The notes under the pieces: model-generated
What the model was told of the DNA's origin: nothing
The model's database searches: none
What the model saw: only the letters and a program-made list of their open reading frames with translations
Assembly (NCBI RefSeq): GCF_003144115.1
Contig: NW_020312022.1
Coordinates: 62,001 to 126,000 of the forward strand
DNA: 64,000 bases
Source of the DNA: Tilletiopsis washingtonensis
Taxonomy: Eukaryota > Basidiomycota > Exobasidiomycetes > Entylomatales
Reading direction: 5' to 3'
Translations under genes and position numbers: made by a program
Shown here: one piece after another, positions 23,219 through 35,002 of the stretch
How the letters are laid out: every line of letters starts with the position of its first letter
Numbering within the stretch: the stretch's first letter is position 1

Positions 23219-26173
23219 TCAGCGACGTGCCGCCTTGCGAGGGCTGCCAAGGCCGTTGCTCGTCGTGCGGCTGCGCTTGGCGTTGGAGAGGGCATCGTCG
23301 AGGCGCTTGAACGGCGAGGCCGGGCCAGCATGGCGCTTCTGGGGGTTCAGACGCGGCGAGGCGGCCAGAGCGGCAGGCACGTCGTCGTCGTCTTCGTCGC
23401 TGCTGCCGAGCGGTGCGCGGTTCTCCTGGTCCTCAGCATCGGCCTTTCCCGCTGTGGACTTCTGCGCCGAGCTGCTGGCGTCGCTGCCGATGCTGAAGCT
23501 CAGCGGCCGCAGTCGCGGTCCGCTCGGCGTCATGGCACAGTTCGACGCCTGCGAGCTGCCCAGGGCGAGACCACGCCGTGCCGCAGCGCCGCGGCGCGAC
23601 GGCGTGTCGTGCGGCGCGCTGCCTGCGCCCTCGTCGTCTTCGTCCTCGTCCTCCTCGTCGAGCACGGCCGAGGAGCTCGACTGGCCGTAGCGCATCGGCC
23701 GCAACGCGCTGTCCGGGAAGGGGCTGCCGTTGAGGCCGCCGAGGCCGTGGAACGGCGTCGCGCCCAGTGGCGTCGCGCCTCCAGCGAAGCCGAAGGGTCC
23801 GAAGCCGGACGCGGAGCCAGACGCAATGGACGAGCGGTGCACCGAGTGCGGCGCGAGGCCGAGACTCTGCGTCAGCTCGAGATGCTGCGGCGACGAGAAC
23901 TGGTCGCTCTCGCGCTGTGTCGGCCGGCCGGGCGTGGGTCGAGCAAACATGCGCGATGCGCCGGCCGTCGAGCGCAGCTTGCTGCTCTGGAAGGGCGTGA
24001 AGCTGATGCCCGAGTCGTCGCCCACCTCGCAGAGAGGAGTGAGCAGCGAAGCAGACGCAGGTCCGGCGCGGCGCAGCGCGCTTTCGCCGCTGTTCGAGGC
24101 TAGACTGATGCCGAGCAGCGGCTCGTCGTCATCGAGCACGTCGGCGAGCGGACGCAGCGGCGTGCCGAAGAGTGGTGGCAGGCGCCGGATCTTGCCCAGA
24201 GGACTCGGGTTGCTGATCGAGGCACCGCTGGAAGAGGCGCCCGGCGCCATACGCCGCGTCTCGACCGCAGGACTGATCTTGTGCTTGTCCAGAGAAAAGG
24301 GATTCGAGTCCGTGCCAGTCACGCCAGCGAGCTGCGAGCCGGAAGCTGACCGCATGGCATCGCCCGACAGGCTGCGCGGCATCGTCGACTGCGTCGGGCT
24401 GATCTTGTACTGCTCAAGCGAGACGCCCGAGTGGCGAATGGAAGCGCGAGCCGCAGAGCGCGGCGTCGAGTGCAGCAGGGCTGCCTGTGACTGGTCAGGC
24501 GCGCCGCTGCGCGAGACGAGGTACGACGGACTGGAGTCGGCAATGTTGGAAAGCGGAGGCGAGGGCAGACCAAGCGTACGCTGGCCGAGCCGAGACGGCG
24601 ATGCGCGACCAGACGGCACGCCACCGTTTGCCATCTGCAGCATGCGGTCGTCCAGCTCAGCACGACTGCTGCTGCCACGCTCCGAGTCGCCTTGCGACGG
24701 CGGCGTCGGGTAGAGCTGCGGGTGGCGAGCGTCGGGCGTCTTGAGCGGCAATGACGTCTTTCCATCACGCGAGGTCGAGGCGCCGTGCAGCGAGTGCGAG
24801 GCCGGAAAGGCGGACGCCGAGGAGCCATCGCGAGGATAGCTGCCGCGGCGCACAGGGCTGCCCTGGTGCAGCGTGCCGGAGAGGGGCCGCGCGTGCTCTG
24901 GCATGCCACCAGCGCCCAGGCGGAAGCCCGGAGGCGCAGGTGCCATGGTGATGCTGGCGCCGAGGAAGCGCTGCATGGTCGCTGGCGACGGCGCGGCAAA
25001 GTTCGGAATGCCGTCGTGGGATGCGCTGCTGCCCATCGAGGCGCTGCCGAAGGACCAGAAGTCGGCGGGAAAGTCGGCCACAGTCTCCTCCTTGACCTTG
25101 CTGTCGCGCCGCGAGTCGGGCTTCGCGGAACGGAACTCGTCGTCGGCGCTGCTGTCGAAGTTGACGCTCGCGTCACTGCCTTCGCGAGCCTCGCGCTCAA
25201 GGGCTGCCAGCGCTGCTGCGTGTGCCGCAGGCGTGCCTTCCTGCCCAGCCTTCTCCATCAGACGCTTCTTGCGTGCCCACCGGCGCTTGCTCTCGAGCAT
25301 GCGCTGCCGCCGCTCCTCTGCGTTCTTTGGCCGATTCGCATCGCCGTCCCAGCGTGTTCGCCGTGGCTGCTGCGAGAGTGGGATGGCGTGCTTGTCCTGC
25401 AGATGCCGGCGCCAGATGGAGCGTGCGTGCTTCCCCATGTACTTCTTCTCACAGTAGGGGCACGCGAAGGTGCCGTCGCTGCCCTCGGCCGACGCCGCCT
25501 CCTGCGCCCGCTGCGCAATGAGCAGCCGCTCGGCCATGTCTTCCGGCATCGTGGGCGGGTCGCACTCGCCGCCGGACAGAGGGTGCATGGAGCCGAAGCT
25601 GGAGTCGATGGAGTAGTCGCCGACGAGCGACGATGGCACCGACGGGCCGCCCATGGCGCCGGACATGTTGATCGGGTGGCCGAAGGGACCGATGTCCTGG
25701 AAGAGCGAGTCGGGCACAAGCACGCCGCCGCTCTGGAAGAGCTGCTGCTGGCGCAGAAAGTGCTGCTGCTGCAAATGCTGCTGCTGCTGCTCGCTGTGCT
25801 GGCTGGCGCGGCGCTGAGCGCTGTCTGCGATGCGGTGCTGCGCTGCCTCTTGCGAGCGCTGCGTCCTGTTCAGGAAGCTCAGAGGCGACTCGGCGATCGA
25901 GTGCCGTTGCGCACGCAGCGGAGACGCAGCGTACTGCTGCGGCTGCGGCGGCACGAAGACGAACTGCTGCACGTGCGGCGGCGCAGAGGCAGGCTGCCAG
26001 TTCGGCGCTGCCGACGTGTACAGCACGCTAGGATCGAAGAAGGCAGAGGGCGATGCGGCAGCAGCAAAGTCGTGCTGTTGCGGCGGCGGCGGCTGCGGAA
26101 ACACGCGCGGTCGAGTGACTGCAGGCGGCAGCATCGCCGAGGCGAGCGTGGAGGACGACGCAGGCAGCGCCAT
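23219..26173 (-). CDS. C2H2 zinc-finger protein with long disordered regions
   Basis: A single uninterrupted frame of 984 residues reads from an ATG at 26173. One zinc finger lies at about residues 233-262: CPYC, then a basic helix KHARSIWRRHLQDKH. The spacing is C-x2-C-x15-H-x4-H if the last two histidines are the ligands, wider than the usual x12. A strongly basic segment follows (PRRTRWDGD, then RQRMLESKRRWARKKRL), which could extend DNA contact and act as a nuclear signal. The rest is Ser/Pro/Gln-rich, with QQQ/HLQQQH runs near residue 140, many SP/TP sites and an acidic EEDEDEDDE patch. The C-terminal KRHAGPASPFKRLDD resembles a CDK-type site. A transcription-factor role is inferred from the finger; I recognise no named orthologue. 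Being intronless sets it apart from most neighbours. Confidence 0.75.
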   Translation of the reverse strand: MALPASSSTLASAMLPPAVTRPRVFPQPPPPQQHDFAAAASPSAFFDPSVLYTSAAPNWQPASAPPHVQQFVFVPPQPQQYAASPLRAQRHSIAESPLSFLNRTQRSQEAAQHRIADSAQRRASQHSEQQQQHLQQQHFLRQQQLFQSGGVLVPDSLFQDIGPFGHPINMSGAMGGPSVPSSLVGDYSIDSSFGSMHPLSGGECDPPTMPEDMAERLLIAQRAQEAASAEGSDGTFACPYCEKKYMGKHARSIWRRHLQDKHAIPLSQQPRRTRWDGDANRPKNAEERRQRMLESKRRWARKKRLMEKAGQEGTPAAHAAALAALEREAREGSDASVNFDSSADDEFRSAKPDSRRDSKVKEETVADFPADFWSFGSASMGSSASHDGIPNFAAPSPATMQRFLGASITMAPAPPGFRLGAGGMPEHARPLSGTLHQGSPVRRGSYPRDGSSASAFPASHSLHGASTSRDGKTSLPLKTPDARHPQLYPTPPSQGDSERGSSSRAELDDRMLQMANGGVPSGRASPSRLGQRTLGLPSPPLSNIADSSPSYLVSRSGAPDQSQAALLHSTPRSAARASIRHSGVSLEQYKISPTQSTMPRSLSGDAMRSASGSQLAGVTGTDSNPFSLDKHKISPAVETRRMAPGASSSGASISNPSPLGKIRRLPPLFGTPLRPLADVLDDDEPLLGISLASNSGESALRRAGPASASLLTPLCEVGDDSGISFTPFQSSKLRSTAGASRMFARPTPGRPTQRESDQFSSPQHLELTQSLGLAPHSVHRSSIASGSASGFGPFGFAGGATPLGATPFHGLGGLNGSPFPDSALRPMRYGQSSSSAVLDEEDEDEDDEGAGSAPHDTPSRRGAAARRGLALGSSQASNCAMTPSGPRLRPLSFSIGSDASSSAQKSTAGKADAEDQENRAPLGSSDEDDDDVPAALAASPRLNPQKRHAGPASPFKRLDDALSNAKRSRTTSNGLGSPRKAARR

Positions 26174-26296
26174 GGCGGAGAGAGGTGGAGAGATAGAGAC
26201 ACGGTAGGAAGCAGGCGCGAGGGTAAGGATGAGGAGGGGGTGGTGGAATCAGCAAGAGGCGTGAGACAGCGCGGCCGGGCAACGTACGAGGCGGCG

Positions 26297-26310
26297 CACA
26301 CACACACACA
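26297..26310. repeat. (CA)7 dinucleotide microsatellite
   Basis: Seven CA units lie about 125 bases upstream of the C2H2 start codon, inside its likely 5' UTR or promoter. Confidence 0.9.
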
Positions 26311-27046
26311 CCCACAGGCCCAAACAACAGCGGCACCCGGCGGCGGGCTAGCGGCGATCTGGCCGGTGGCTTAGCTGAGCCGCGAGCGAACGGACGGCGC
26401 GGCGGACAGACGGCAGGGACGCACGCCGGCGAGCGGGCACGGCAAGACGAGGTGCAATGCACACGCGGCAGGCACGTCGGACCGAGGCGGAGCGACGGGC
26501 GACGGGCGGGCTGCCGCGAGCAGTCCGGGCGGATGGACGCCGCACACGGCACGGCCGAGGCAGCGGCAGCGGAGCGGACGAGGAGTGCCCGACGGCGGAC
26601 GGCGCGAGCGGCCGGCGACGACGCGCTGACGTCGGGTACGGACACGCGCCTTGGCGGCACTCGAGGCGGCCGCAGCAGCAGCACAGCGCAGCGGCGGGCG
26701 AGCGCAGCGGCGGGCGGCGGGTGCGGCGAAAGAACAACCGAAGGCGGCGGAGAAGCAGCGCCGGGTGCCGGCCGTGCAGCTGGCGCGTGGAGGGTGGAGG
26801 AGATGGAGGCAGAAGGCGAGGTGCGAGCGGGCGGCGAGGAACAGGGTGATATGGCGCGCAGGAAGGACGAGCGCGCAGCCCGCGACGCGCGCCGCGCCGC
26901 GCCGCGCGCTGCAGCTGCAGCTGCCAGGCGAGGCAGCCGCGGCGCGCCAGAGCGGCAGGCTCACAGGCCGGCACGCAGCCGCAGCACCATGCGACGATCC
27001 CTCCATCGCAGCTGCGCAGATCTGGCGCCGCCGTCGTCACCCTCTC

Positions 27047-27085
27047 GGGCGAGAGGCTCGGGCGAGAGGCTCGGGCGAGAGGTGC
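27047..27085. repeat. Three-copy 13-base tandem repeat
   Basis: The unit GGGCGAGAGGCTC occurs twice perfectly (27047-27059, 27060-27072), followed by a third, diverging copy beginning GGGCGAGAGG. It lies in the long upstream region of the C2H2 gene and overlaps no supported gene. Confidence 0.85.
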
Positions 27086-27404
27086 TCGCTGTCGCTGCCT
27101 CGCTCCCGAAGCAGGTCAGGGACATGACCGACGCCCGGGGCGCGTCACGCGCGCCTCTGTGCCTGAGCGCGGGACCGCAGCTGGGGCGACGCTGACCGAG
27201 CCGGGAAGCAAGCGTACCAGAGGCAGATGCAGTTCATCCACCCTGTTCGCCTCCAAGGTCTGCTGCGGCAGCCCTTGCTCTGGTCCCATCGCTGCGATGC
27301 TCCACTCGCCGGCGTCTCGAGGGGCGATCGCGGTGCCGCGAATAACACACGCGCAGCACTTCCGCCGCCGCCGCGACGCGTCAAAAGTGCACTCCTCGCG
27401 CCGC

Positions 27405-27413
27405 GCACGTGAC
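27405..27413 (+). promoter_or_regulatory. E-box GCACGTGAC upstream of the C2H2 gene
   Basis: This is the same nine bases as at 19319. Here it lies about 1.23 kb upstream of the C2H2 start and about 110 bases beyond the INO80 stop codon, so its target is unclear. Confidence 0.35.
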
Positions 27414-27521
27414 TTGGGCCCTCTGGCAGTGGGACAAGGGGCGATGCTGAGATGGATGTGTGAGGGAGGCACGGGTGTAGGATGACACGGGGAGAATGAA
27501 AAGGGGGTGTAGAGGGTGCGC

Positions 27522-30500
27522 TCAGTACGCGTCGGGATCGTCGAGGGCCATCGGCGCCGGGCCGGCGTCGTCTTCGGTGGGGACCTTCGGCGCGGCGGCG
27601 CCCTTCTTGGCCTTGGGAGCTGCGAGCGGAGGGAGTCAGCAGGGAGTGGCTACGACATACGCACGCCACACGCACCTCGCTTCTTGGGGCTCGCCTTGGG
27701 CGCATCGGGGTCGGCGGGAGGCTTGGGCTTGGCCTTGCGGCCGCGTTTCGCAGGCGCAGCAGACGCGGCACCAGCGGCGCCGTCGTCGTCGTCGCCCGCG
27801 GCCTTCTTCGGCTTCGCTCCGAAGCTGTGCAGAACAGTCAGTGTGGCTGCGACACCGGCAGCACCGCAAGCCACTCACAAGTCGTCCTCGTCCTCGTCCA
27901 GCGTCCAGACCATGCCCGGCGCAGGCGAGTTGAGGCCGCGGGCCGCCTTCTCCTTGTTCAGGCGGCGCTTGGCGTGCGAGCTGCGCACGGCGTCGGCCTT
28001 GTCCTGCGCCTGCTGCGCCTCGTCCTCCTGCTTGCGGCGCAGCATCTGCTCCGCCAGCTCCTCGTCGTCGAGCAGCAGCGACACGATCTCCTGCGGCTTG
28101 GCCATGCCCGTCTCCGAGTAGGCCTTGTTGCCCACGACGATGTCCTGCACCTCCTTCTTGTTGCGCGCCATCTTGACGATGCGCTCGTCGATCGTGCCCT
28201 TGGTGATGAGGCGGTACACGGTGACCTGCTTCGTCTGGCCGAGGCGGTGCGCGCGGTCCATGGCCTGCGAGTCGTTTGACGGGTTCCAGTCGTGGTCGTA
28301 GAAGATAACGGCTGCGCGGAGAGAGGGTCAGTGCTGCAAGCGGGCTGCCACGCAGGCGCACTCACTGTCGGCGGCAGTCAGGTTAATGCCGAGACCACCG
28401 GCGCGCGTGGAGAGCAGGAAGATGAACAGCTCGGGCCTGGCACGGCGTCAGCCTCACGCATGCGTACGGACAAGCACAGAACTCACTTCGTCTGCCAGTC
28501 GGTCACCATGTCGCGGCGGTCCGAGATCTTCGACGAGCCGTCGAGGCGCAGGTACTTGTACTTGCGGAAGATGAGGTACTCCTCCATGAGGTCGATCATG
28601 CGCGTCATCTGGAAGTAGATGAGCACGCGGTGGTCATTGGCCTTCAGCTCGCGCAGCAGCGAGTCGAGCTTCGCGAGCTTGCTCGAGTCGATGATCAGCT
28701 TGTTCATCTGCGGCACCTGCATCTCCGTGCCCGGCAGCTGGTCCGCCGGCGACGCGTCGAGCATGCCCTTGGGCGGCAGGCCCGGCAGGCGCTGCTGCAC
28801 CGCCTCGAGCGCCTCGGGCGACTCGCGCTCGTCGGGCGCGAGACCGAAGAGCAGGCGCGACGCCACCTCATCGCGGCGTAGTCGGTCCTGCGCATCCGTG
28901 AAAGGTCCGTCGGAGGCGACCATGCGCGCCGGAGGGGCAACGGCAGTGATGCACAGCGGGCGCGCGCTGCGTCGAGAGAGCACCGAGCTGCTGGTGTAGT
29001 CTTGCACGACGGCGTCGAGCGGGAGCAGCTGCGAGGGCGCAGCGCCGGAGTTGCCCGGAACGGGCCGCCGCAGCATGCCCAGCGGGCGCGTCGAGGAGGC
29101 TGCGAACTCGTCATCGAAGAGGAAGTCGGCTCGCTCCTTGGTTCGTCGGTCCGCCTCGACGGCCGCAAGCAGGTTCGGCGTGACGCCACCGTGGAACGCG
29201 GCCTCGGCATCAGCGCCGTTCATGCCCAGCAGCCGCAGCACTGCAAAGGCCGACTTCGGCAGCTCGAGCGAGCGGTGCACGCTCTCGGTGCGCCAGATGC
29301 TGAGCAAGTTGCCCATGTGCTTCGTGTCGAAGCCGGCGCGCGAGTGCTCGCCTGGCACGCTGAGCAGGCCCTCTCGGCAGATCAGCTTGGGCACGTGGAC
29401 CTCCAGCAGGCTCGTGGTCGAGTCAGGACAGTCCAGCACCTCGCCCTCGCGCGTAAGTGCGCCGGACTGTGCAAAGTGCGCGACTGCCAATGGTGCCTCG
29501 ACGTCGGCGCGCTCAAAGAGCTCAGGGTGGTTGCAGACCTGGCGCAGGCTGTCAGCAAAGGCGAGAGGAGGCGGCGTGGGGGCATGCTCACCTTGCGGAA
29601 CTGCATGACCAGGTTCATCAGGCTCTTCATGCCGGCCTCGTCGGTGCTCGTGGCCTTGTCCATCAGCTCGGCGATGGAGACGTGCGAGCGCAGACCGCGG
29701 TACAGCGCGCGCTGGCGGGCGCTCATGTCGCACAGGACGTCGATCTCGACCTGAAGCTGGGGTCAGCAGCAGCTCCACGCGTCACGGCAGCTGCGAGCCT
29801 CACCTTGTCTCCAAGCTCGCTCTGCACGTTCTTCTTGATGCGGCGCAGCATGAAGGGCTTGAGGATCATGTGCAGACGGCGCAGCTGGTGCTCGTTGAGC
29901 GTGCCCTTGTTCTCGCCGCCGGCGTGGCTCTCGATGTCCTTGCTGAACCACTCGCTGAACTCGTCGTGCGAGTCGAAGAGGCTCGGCATGATGAAGTGCA
30001 GCAGTGCCCACAGCTCTACAGACTGTGTGTCAGCGTCCCGCTCGCCTGGCTGCACCAGACACTGGCGCACCTTGCATCGAGTTCTGGACAGGCGTGCCCG
30101 TGAGCAGCAGGCGGTTGCGGCAGTCGAAGCTCAGAAGCGTCTTCCAGCGGTTGCTGCTCGACGACTTGATCGCCTGCGCCTCGTCGAGGACCATGTACTG
30201 CCAGCGCACGCGCTTGAAGTACTTCTCGTCCGAGACGACCTGCGAAGGGCGTGTTCAGCGAGGACAACGCATGACACGCACATGCACACTCACGAGCTGG
30301 TAGCTGGTCACGAGCACGTGGAACGGCGCGTCCTTGTGGTAGCTGATCTGCTTCTTGTTCCAGAACTTGCGCAGCAGCGCGCGCTCCTTGACGTTGCCCC
30401 AGTAGGGCAGCGCCTTGAGCGACGGCACGAACTTCTCAATCTCCTGCTGCCAGTTGTGCAGCGTCGACGCCGGCGCGATGACGAGGAAGGGGCCCCAGAT

Positions 30501-33500
30501 GTTGTGCACCTCGGCGAGATAGGCCATGAGCGAGATGCTCTGCACCGTCTTGCCCAGACCCTGCGAAAGATCGGTCAGCAAGGACGAGGCAGGCAATGCC
30601 GGCACGCCACTCACCATCTCGTCGGCAAGGATGCCGTTGATGCCCTGCTCGTACAGGTTCGCCAGCCAGTTGAGGCCCTTGAGCTGGTAGTCCTTCAGCG
30701 AGCACGTGAGCATCTTCGGCTGCTTGAGGTCCATGGCGCCCATCTCGGGGTTGTTGAAGTTCATGTCGTCCGAGTCGAACGCCTTGCCAATGTCGCGCTG
30801 CTCGCCGCCGTCGCGGGCGGCAGCACTCGCCTCAGCCTCGCGCTGTGCCTCCGCAGCGCGCTGATCGAAGGCCTGCGCCTTCTGCTTGGCGGCGAGGACG
30901 GCCTCTTCGGCGTTGCGCCGGGCATGCGCACGCAGGTTGGACTCGTCGTCATCGTCAAAGTCGAGCTCCTGCAGGTCGCCACCGGCTCCGGCGTCTGCGC
31001 CTGCCGGCTGCGGGTTGATGGACGGCGTCGGAGCAGCGGCAGCCTCTGCACTGGCGGGCGCCGGGTCGATGATGCGGTTGCCGCCCGACGTCTCCTCGGA
31101 CTCTTCCGCCTCGTTCGTCTTGAGCTTGTTGCCGACGAAGTGCGAGTAGAGCTCGGTCTGGGTGATGAGGAAGTTGAGCTTGCGCGCCTGGCGCTTAGCC
31201 TCGCGCATCTCCTCCTCCTTCTTGGCGCGGTCGAGGGCCTCCTTCTCGGCGCGGCGCCGCAGCTCCTTCTCCTCCTTCTCGTTGCGCTTCCAGAAGACGA
31301 GCATCTCGCGCATCACCTTGCGCGCACGCAGCTGCACGTCCTTGGTCGTGCGCGTGTTGCGCTGCAGGCCGCGACGAGCCTCGCGCTGCGCGACGGAGGA
31401 CACGCGGCGCCAGTACGCAGCCTTGTTCGCTGAGCTGGCCAGTACGGTGCGGTACACCTGCGGATGCGGCATCAGCACCGCAAACTCGCAATCTCCGACA
31501 GGACCTGCTCACCTTCGGCACATCGCGCCGCGAGATCTGCAGCCAGACCTTGCGGTGCGCATCGGCCAGCATCTGCTCGCGCCGCGCATCGATGGGAATG
31601 ACACCCTCCGCCATGACCTCTGGCTCGTTGCCTGCAGGCGAGCTGGCACGCGAGATTTCGGCCTGAGAGAAGCATAATCAGCAGTTGCGCCGCAAGGATC
31701 GACGAGATCGATGCTCACATCAGACTCCTCCTCCTCGAAGACATCCGAATCGCCGGTCTCATTCAACAGCTCCTCGATCTTGCGCTTGCGCAGCTTGTTG
31801 GCATCGAGCGCCGACTTGCTCTTGCCTCGGCCCTCACTCTCGGCCATGGACGCTTCGTCCTCGCCGAGCAGCTCTGCGGCAAGCAGGTCCTCGGCCGTGG
31901 CAGAGGCGCGGCCTTTGCCCTTGCCCTTGGCAGCCGAGGCCGCAGGGGTGCCTTTGCCTTTGGCGCCCTTGCCCGGCGCAGCGGCGCCAGCAGCTTTGCC
32001 CTTGCCCTTAGCTGCAGCAGCAGACGCCGCAGCGGCGCCCTTGGTGTCGCCGACGCTGCCCAGCAGCTCCGCCTCGATCTCGCGCTCGCGTGCCTGCTTG
32101 CGCTGCGCCTCACGGCGGCTCTTCTGGCGCGCCTGGCGCTGCTTGAGCTCCTGGCGCTCGCGTGCCTCGACTCGTCGCATGACGGCGGCGTGGCGCATCG
32201 CATACGCACGGCTCAGCCGCAGGCCGACCTCGGCCTGCTTCGCCTTCTGCTCGCTCTCGTACGCCTGCTCGATGCAGCGGTAGCGGTCCTGCAGCTCGGC
32301 CGCGTAGACAACCATCTCGGGCTGCCAGTGCGGCCGGTTCTCGTCTGCAGAGAGGTCACTGTCCCACCCGGGCATCTCGACGACGGACTTGCGTGGGCGT
32401 GACGGCCTGCTCTTGATCTTGAGGCGGCGCTTCGGCGCAGTCCGCGAGCTATCGCCCGCGGTGTCAGGGGTCTCGTCCACAGCCATGCTGTCGTCGGGCT
32501 CCTGCATCGGCGGCAGGCGCACAGCCTCCGCCTTGGAAGGCGACGGCGACGCTGAGGCAAGGTGTGAGAGGTCGAAGCGTGCATCTCGCGGCCGCACTGC
32601 AGCAGCCGGCGCAGGCTCCGGCGAGTACTCCATCTGCTGAGGGTCGTTCAAGTGAGCGCTGTGGCCAAGGCGAGCGCCGCACTCAGCTAGGCTCACCCGT
32701 CGAGGCGGTCGCGGCGGGCCGTCGTCCAGCAGATGCGAGAGACCAGTGGGCGGCGCAGGGCGCGGCGCATCGTCGAGGAGGTGCGAGATCGAGGCCCGCG
32801 CCGCACCTGCGCCCTGCTCCGTCGGCTCGTAGCTGGGCTTGATGTTCGGCGGCGATGCACGGCCTCCATACGACGGACGCGGCAGAGCATGGCCACGCAC
32901 CGGGTCGAAGCGTGCGCTGCTGCTGGCGTGCACGGGCGAAGGGCTGCGAGGCGCTGCCGACGCCGGCCCGCCGAGCAGCGACATGATGCTCATCGACGGC
33001 TTCGACGGCGCTGCCGGCTCGTCGTCTTCCTGGCGCCGCGGTGCTGGCTCGGGCGAGCCGGAATAGTCGCGGTAGCTGGGCCGCGGTGCAGGCTGCTGGT
33101 ACGACGGCTGCACGGCGCTCTGCAAGGGTGTGGCAGAGAGGTCGGTCGCTGCATCGCCGTCTGTCGCACGACTGGCTGCACTCACCGAATGCCGGTGTGC
33201 ACGCTCGCTGCCGCCCGCATCAATGCGCTCGCGGCTGCGCTCGCCCATGCCCTCGCCGGCCCACTCGGCGCGCTCGTGCGGGTGCGCGGCCATGCGGCGG
33301 CGCTGCTCCGCCTCCCAGGCGCCGTTGGTGGGCATGGGTGCCTCGTAGCCGCGAGCTGCGTCGGGCGCCCGGCGGGCGAGACGCTCGTCGTCGTAGTGCG
33401 GCTCGTGCGCGGCCGGGTGGTAGGCGGCACGCAGCGGGCGGTGGAGCGCCGCCGACGAGCCGGCGTCGTCAGCCTCGCCGGCGTAGCGCGACGGCGGCAC

Positions 33501-33653
33501 AAAGGCGCCGTGCGCCGAGCTGCTGCCCGGCGGGTAGTGCGGCGGCGGGGCCATGCTGGCGCCGCCACTGCCGCTGCCGCTGGGACCTGCGGCGTCGGCG
33601 TAGCGGTGGCGCTGCGACGGGTGCGCGCTGCGCGGACTGCGGCGCTCGGCCAT
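27522..33653 (-). CDS. INO80: INO80 chromatin-remodelling ATPase
   Basis: INO80 is the Snf2-family motor of the complex that slides nucleosomes and edits H2A.Z. About 1,800 residues are encoded with a dozen or more short introns. The N-terminal 600 residues are disordered (Ser/Pro/Ala, then Lys-rich). The DBINO helix-rich domain lies near 31430-31130 ([20 protein letters not shown] onward). The ATPase follows: [20 protein letters not shown], Walker A GLGKT (split from ADEM by an intron at about 30557-30615), [13 protein letters not shown], then [31 protein letters not shown] is diagnostic for INO80. The family's long insertion separates this lobe from the helicase C lobe ([50 protein letters not shown]). 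The start chosen is the first ATG, giving [12 protein letters not shown]. The final exon ends ALDDPDAY. Two apparent introns near the 5' end are multiples of three without stops (see findings). Confidence 0.93.
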
Positions 33654-35002
33654 CGGGCGGCAGGCGCTGGGATGGAGAGCGGGGGACACGCGGTGCGGCG
33701 CCTCGGCGGGGGGACGGGATGGTGGAGAGGGGCGGCAGTGCCGGCGGCGCGGGCGACGGCTGGCGATTGCCGCGCTGGCGGCGGGCAGCAGCAGCAGCCA
33801 GCAGCAGCGATGCCGCGATGCAGCAGCGCGAGTCGTTCCGGGCCTGAGCCGGGAGGGGCCTCGGCGGCGCGGCGGCGTCGCGCGCCGCGGCGGCGGCCGG
33901 CGCTCTCAACGCGCGAAGGACGCCGCCATCCCGCTCACGTCTTCTTGTGCGCGGCGCAGGGGCAGCAGCGCGCGTGACGCACCCGCAGCGGCAGACGATG
34001 CAGCGCCGAGCCTGCCTCTGCTCGCAACCCTCGAGCCTCCCGCTGCGCAAATCGCCACGTCTGCTGCCACGCGCCGCCCGCGCCGCCGCGCCGTGCGTGC
34101 GGACGCGGCCAAATAAGCGCGAAGGATGGCTGCGGCGCTGCGGGGCGCCTGGGAGCACCCCTGAGAGGGCGGAGCAGGCCAGCATGCCTCAAATGAGCCC
34201 TCACTCGCATACAGAGTGCAGGCTGTGCCCATGTGTGCGCCTTTTCAGGAGCACCGGCCTGCAGATCTGGCAGCGGAGGGGCACGATGGGCCTCCTGGGC
34301 AGCCGGCCGTCGACGTTGACCTCTGCCGTGCGCCGCGTCGGCTTCGGATGCCGCAGCGCGCTGCTGCGCGTACGAGGCGTGACGCGCGCGCGGCGTGGCA
34401 GCAGCAGCCAGCCGCGAGAGGCGATGAGCTGGCTGGTGCTGCCGCAGCAGGCGGTGCACCGCGCCTTGTCTCGGCGTCCAACTGCGCTGCGTGCAAGTGT
34501 GGAACGCAGCTTGCACATCCGAAGTCCAGCAAGTAAGAGGGGCTGCTCAGGGCAGGGAGCAGGGGCACAGGCGTGCGCACGTCCCTCCCGCCAGCACGCA
34601 CCGGCTGCGACTCGACTGCTTCCTTTTCGCAGGCTGCATGCTGCTCTGAGCGCGGCAGCCGAGGCCACGGCGATCGCGCCGCCCCGCAGCCGGCGGCGCC
34701 GTGATTTGACAGCAGGGGGCAACGATGCGCGATGGCGGATGCTGGCGACTGCGGCGCAGGATGGCGGTCCTGCACCCGCCTCCACGTGCTTCGCTCAGAG
34801 GGCACGACTTTCAGGCTTGGCGTCATGGCCGCCGCAGCTCTGCCACGAACCACGCTCAGCAGCGCCACGCCGAGGCGTCGACACAGCACATCAACTTGGC
34901 GTAAAGAGGGTGTATCAAGATGCTACAGGGTCGGAACTACTAGTGCTACAGGTGGCTGTGGCCAGAGAGGATACAAGAGACGGACCGGATGGCCAGGCGC
35001 CC
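33654..35002. other. INO80 promoter region
   Basis: This 1.35-kb stretch runs from the INO80 start back to the stop codon of the next minus-strand gene. Several frames of 100-200 codons exist on both strands, but their composition (Arg, Ala, His, Pro) is that of random GC-rich sequence and none has a domain. I see no RNA gene. Confidence 0.5.

Larger units (their letters stand above)
26174..27521. other. Upstream region of the C2H2 gene
   Basis: This 1.35-kb stretch runs from the C2H2 start back to the INO80 stop codon, on the same strand. It contains a (CA)7 run at 26297, a 13-base tandem repeat at 27047 and an E-box at 27405. Frames here are Arg/Ala-rich shadows. I recognise no gene. Confidence 0.5.

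Noticed and set aside
29457-31433. 658-codon plus-strand frame opposite INO80
   Set aside because: It is antisense to the INO80 ATPase and crosses its introns, with no independent domain.
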